A model generated the notes under the pieces. The model had not been told where the DNA came from and searched no databases. It saw only the letters and a program-made list of their open reading frames with translations. Of a stretch of DNA of 7,431 nt, positions 6,570 through 7,431 are shown one piece after another (the first letter of the stretch is position 1; every line of letters starts with the position of its first letter). The DNA is taken from assembly GCA_017999235.1 (NCBI GenBank), contig JAGOBN010000188.1, positions 1-7,431 on the forward strand, read 5' to 3'. The translations under genes were made by a program, and so were the position numbers. The stretch comes from Anaerolineales bacterium (GTDB taxonomy: Bacteria > Chloroflexota > Anaerolineae > Anaerolineales > UBA6663).

Positions 6570-7431
6570 TTGTCCACCTCGCCCTTCCTTCCTCTGCTCG
6601 AATACACCCGCGGCGGCCTGGTGGAGTCCCTCCACGCCGGCGCCCTGGTCGTGGCTGACGCGGCCGGCCGCGTGGTGGCCGCCTGGGGCGATCCGCATGC
6701 CGTGGTCTTTCTGCGCTCGGCCGCCAAGCCCTTCCAGGCCCTGCCGCTGGTGGAATCCGGCGCCGCTGCGCATTTTGGCCTGACGCCGCGCGAGCTGGCC
6801 ATAACCTGCGCGTCGCATTTGGGCCTCGCCATGCACGTCGAGACCGTGCGCGGCCTGCAGGCCAAGATCGGGGCTGGCGAGGCCGATCTGCTGTGCGGCA
6901 CCCACCCCCTAGACGACCCGGCCACGGCGCGCCAACTGATTTTGGCCGGGGAGACGCCCACCCCCAACCGCCACAACTGCTCCGGCAAACACACCGGCAT
7001 GCTCGCCACCGCCCGGCAGTTGGGCGCGCCGCTGGCGGAGTACATTGACCCGCGCCATCCGGTCCAGCAAGCGATCTTGGCGGCCTTCGCCGACCTGTGC
7101 GGGCTGCCGCCGGAGCAAGTCGGCCTCGGCGTGGACGGCTGTTCGGCGCCCAATTTCGCCGTGCCGCTGGTGAACGCCGCGCGCGCCTTCGCGCGGCTGG
7201 CCGACCCGCCGGACCAGGCGCCGGCCCGCGCCGCGGCGCTGCGCCAGATTTTTCAGGCCATGACCAGCGCACCGGAGATGGTGCGCGGCCCCGGCGGTTT
7301 CGATACGGAATTGATGCGCGCCCTGCCCGGCCGACTGGTATCCAAAGGCGGCGCGGAAGGCTATCAGGCCATCGGCCTGACGCCCGGCGCGCTGGGGCCC
7401 GGCTCGCCGGCGCTGGGCCTCACCCTCAAGG
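6570..7431 (+). CDS. L-asparaginase, ReAV-like serine-lysine type (pfam06089-like), 3'-truncated
   Basis: The first 287 codons of an asparaginase of the Rhizobium etli ReAV type, which hydrolyses L-asparagine to aspartate and ammonia and is unrelated in fold to the E. coli enzymes. Numbered from the TTG, the family's two Ser-Lys pairs are present: S50/K53 in RSAAKPFQALP, and S82 (TCASH) with K259 (VSKGGAEGY). The metal-site residues C137 and K140 (NCSGKH) and C191 (DGCSAP) are also present. Equivalent positions in ReAV, recalled from memory, are S48/K51, S80/K263, C135/K138 and C189, so spacing is nearly the same. The protein opens with EYTRGGLVESLHAG as the family does, so the start must precede it. 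The TTG at 6570 is the only NTG codon in frame in the gap upstream; it lacks a Shine-Dalgarno. The family is about 330-370 residues long, so some 50-80 residues lie beyond the window. Earlier frame extension would run into the MBL-like gene. Confidence 0.9.
   Translation, partial: MSTSPFLPLLEYTRGGLVESLHAGALVVADAAGRVVAAWGDPHAVVFLRSAAKPFQALPLVESGAAAHFGLTPRELAITCASHLGLAMHVETVRGLQAKIGAGEADLLCGTHPLDDPATARQLILAGETPTPNRHNCSGKHTGMLATARQLGAPLAEYIDPRHPVQQAILAAFADLCGLPPEQVGLGVDGCSAPNFAVPLVNAARAFARLADPPDQAPARAAALRQIFQAMTSAPEMVRGPGGFDTELMRALPGRLVSKGGAEGYQAIGLTPGALGPGSPALGLTLK

Overview
This is a GC-rich (judged by eye, not counted), densely packed bacterial segment with every supported gene on the + strand. 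It holds eight protein-coding genes. The first is cut by the left edge and the last by the right edge. I see no tRNA, rRNA, CRISPR array, insertion sequence or long repeat. Gene density, TTG starts, a promoter abutting an ATG, and the gene families present (paired deoxynucleoside kinases, a soluble GAF/PAS histidine kinase, a two-lobed GNAT, a serine-lysine type asparaginase) fit an Anaerolineae-like Chloroflexota bacterium. That placement is inference from style and family content, not a database result.

Layout. (1) Positions 1-2210 form a nucleotide-salvage block: the 3' part of a deoxynucleoside kinase, a nucleotidyltransferase-fold protein of unknown substrate, and a second, complete deoxynucleoside kinase of a different motif subtype. 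(2) Positions 2211-2280 hold a GC hairpin and an extended -10 promoter directly before the next ATG, which suggests a leaderless transcript. (3) Positions 2281-5623 form a signalling block: a stand-alone receiver, a GNAT protein coupled to it by a TGATG overlap, and a soluble GAF-GAF-PAS histidine kinase. (4) Positions 5662-6507 encode a metallo-beta-lactamase-fold protein that has lost most of the canonical metal ligands. (5) Positions 6508-6569 are a leader with almost no G. It is followed by a TTG-started asparaginase of the Rhizobium etli ReAV type (pfam06089-like) that keeps the full catalytic set and runs off the window.

How the genes work together. The two kinases probably feed dNMPs into salvage, and they resemble the tandem, functionally paired kinase genes of Firmicutes. 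The receiver and kinase are a natural cytoplasmic two-component pair, neither with a DNA-binding output domain. The GNAT between them, translationally coupled to the receiver, is the best candidate for something distinctive here. The metallo-beta-lactamase-like gene follows the kinase by 38 bases and may be cotranscribed; the asparaginase is likely metabolically separate. No gap exceeds 70 bases.
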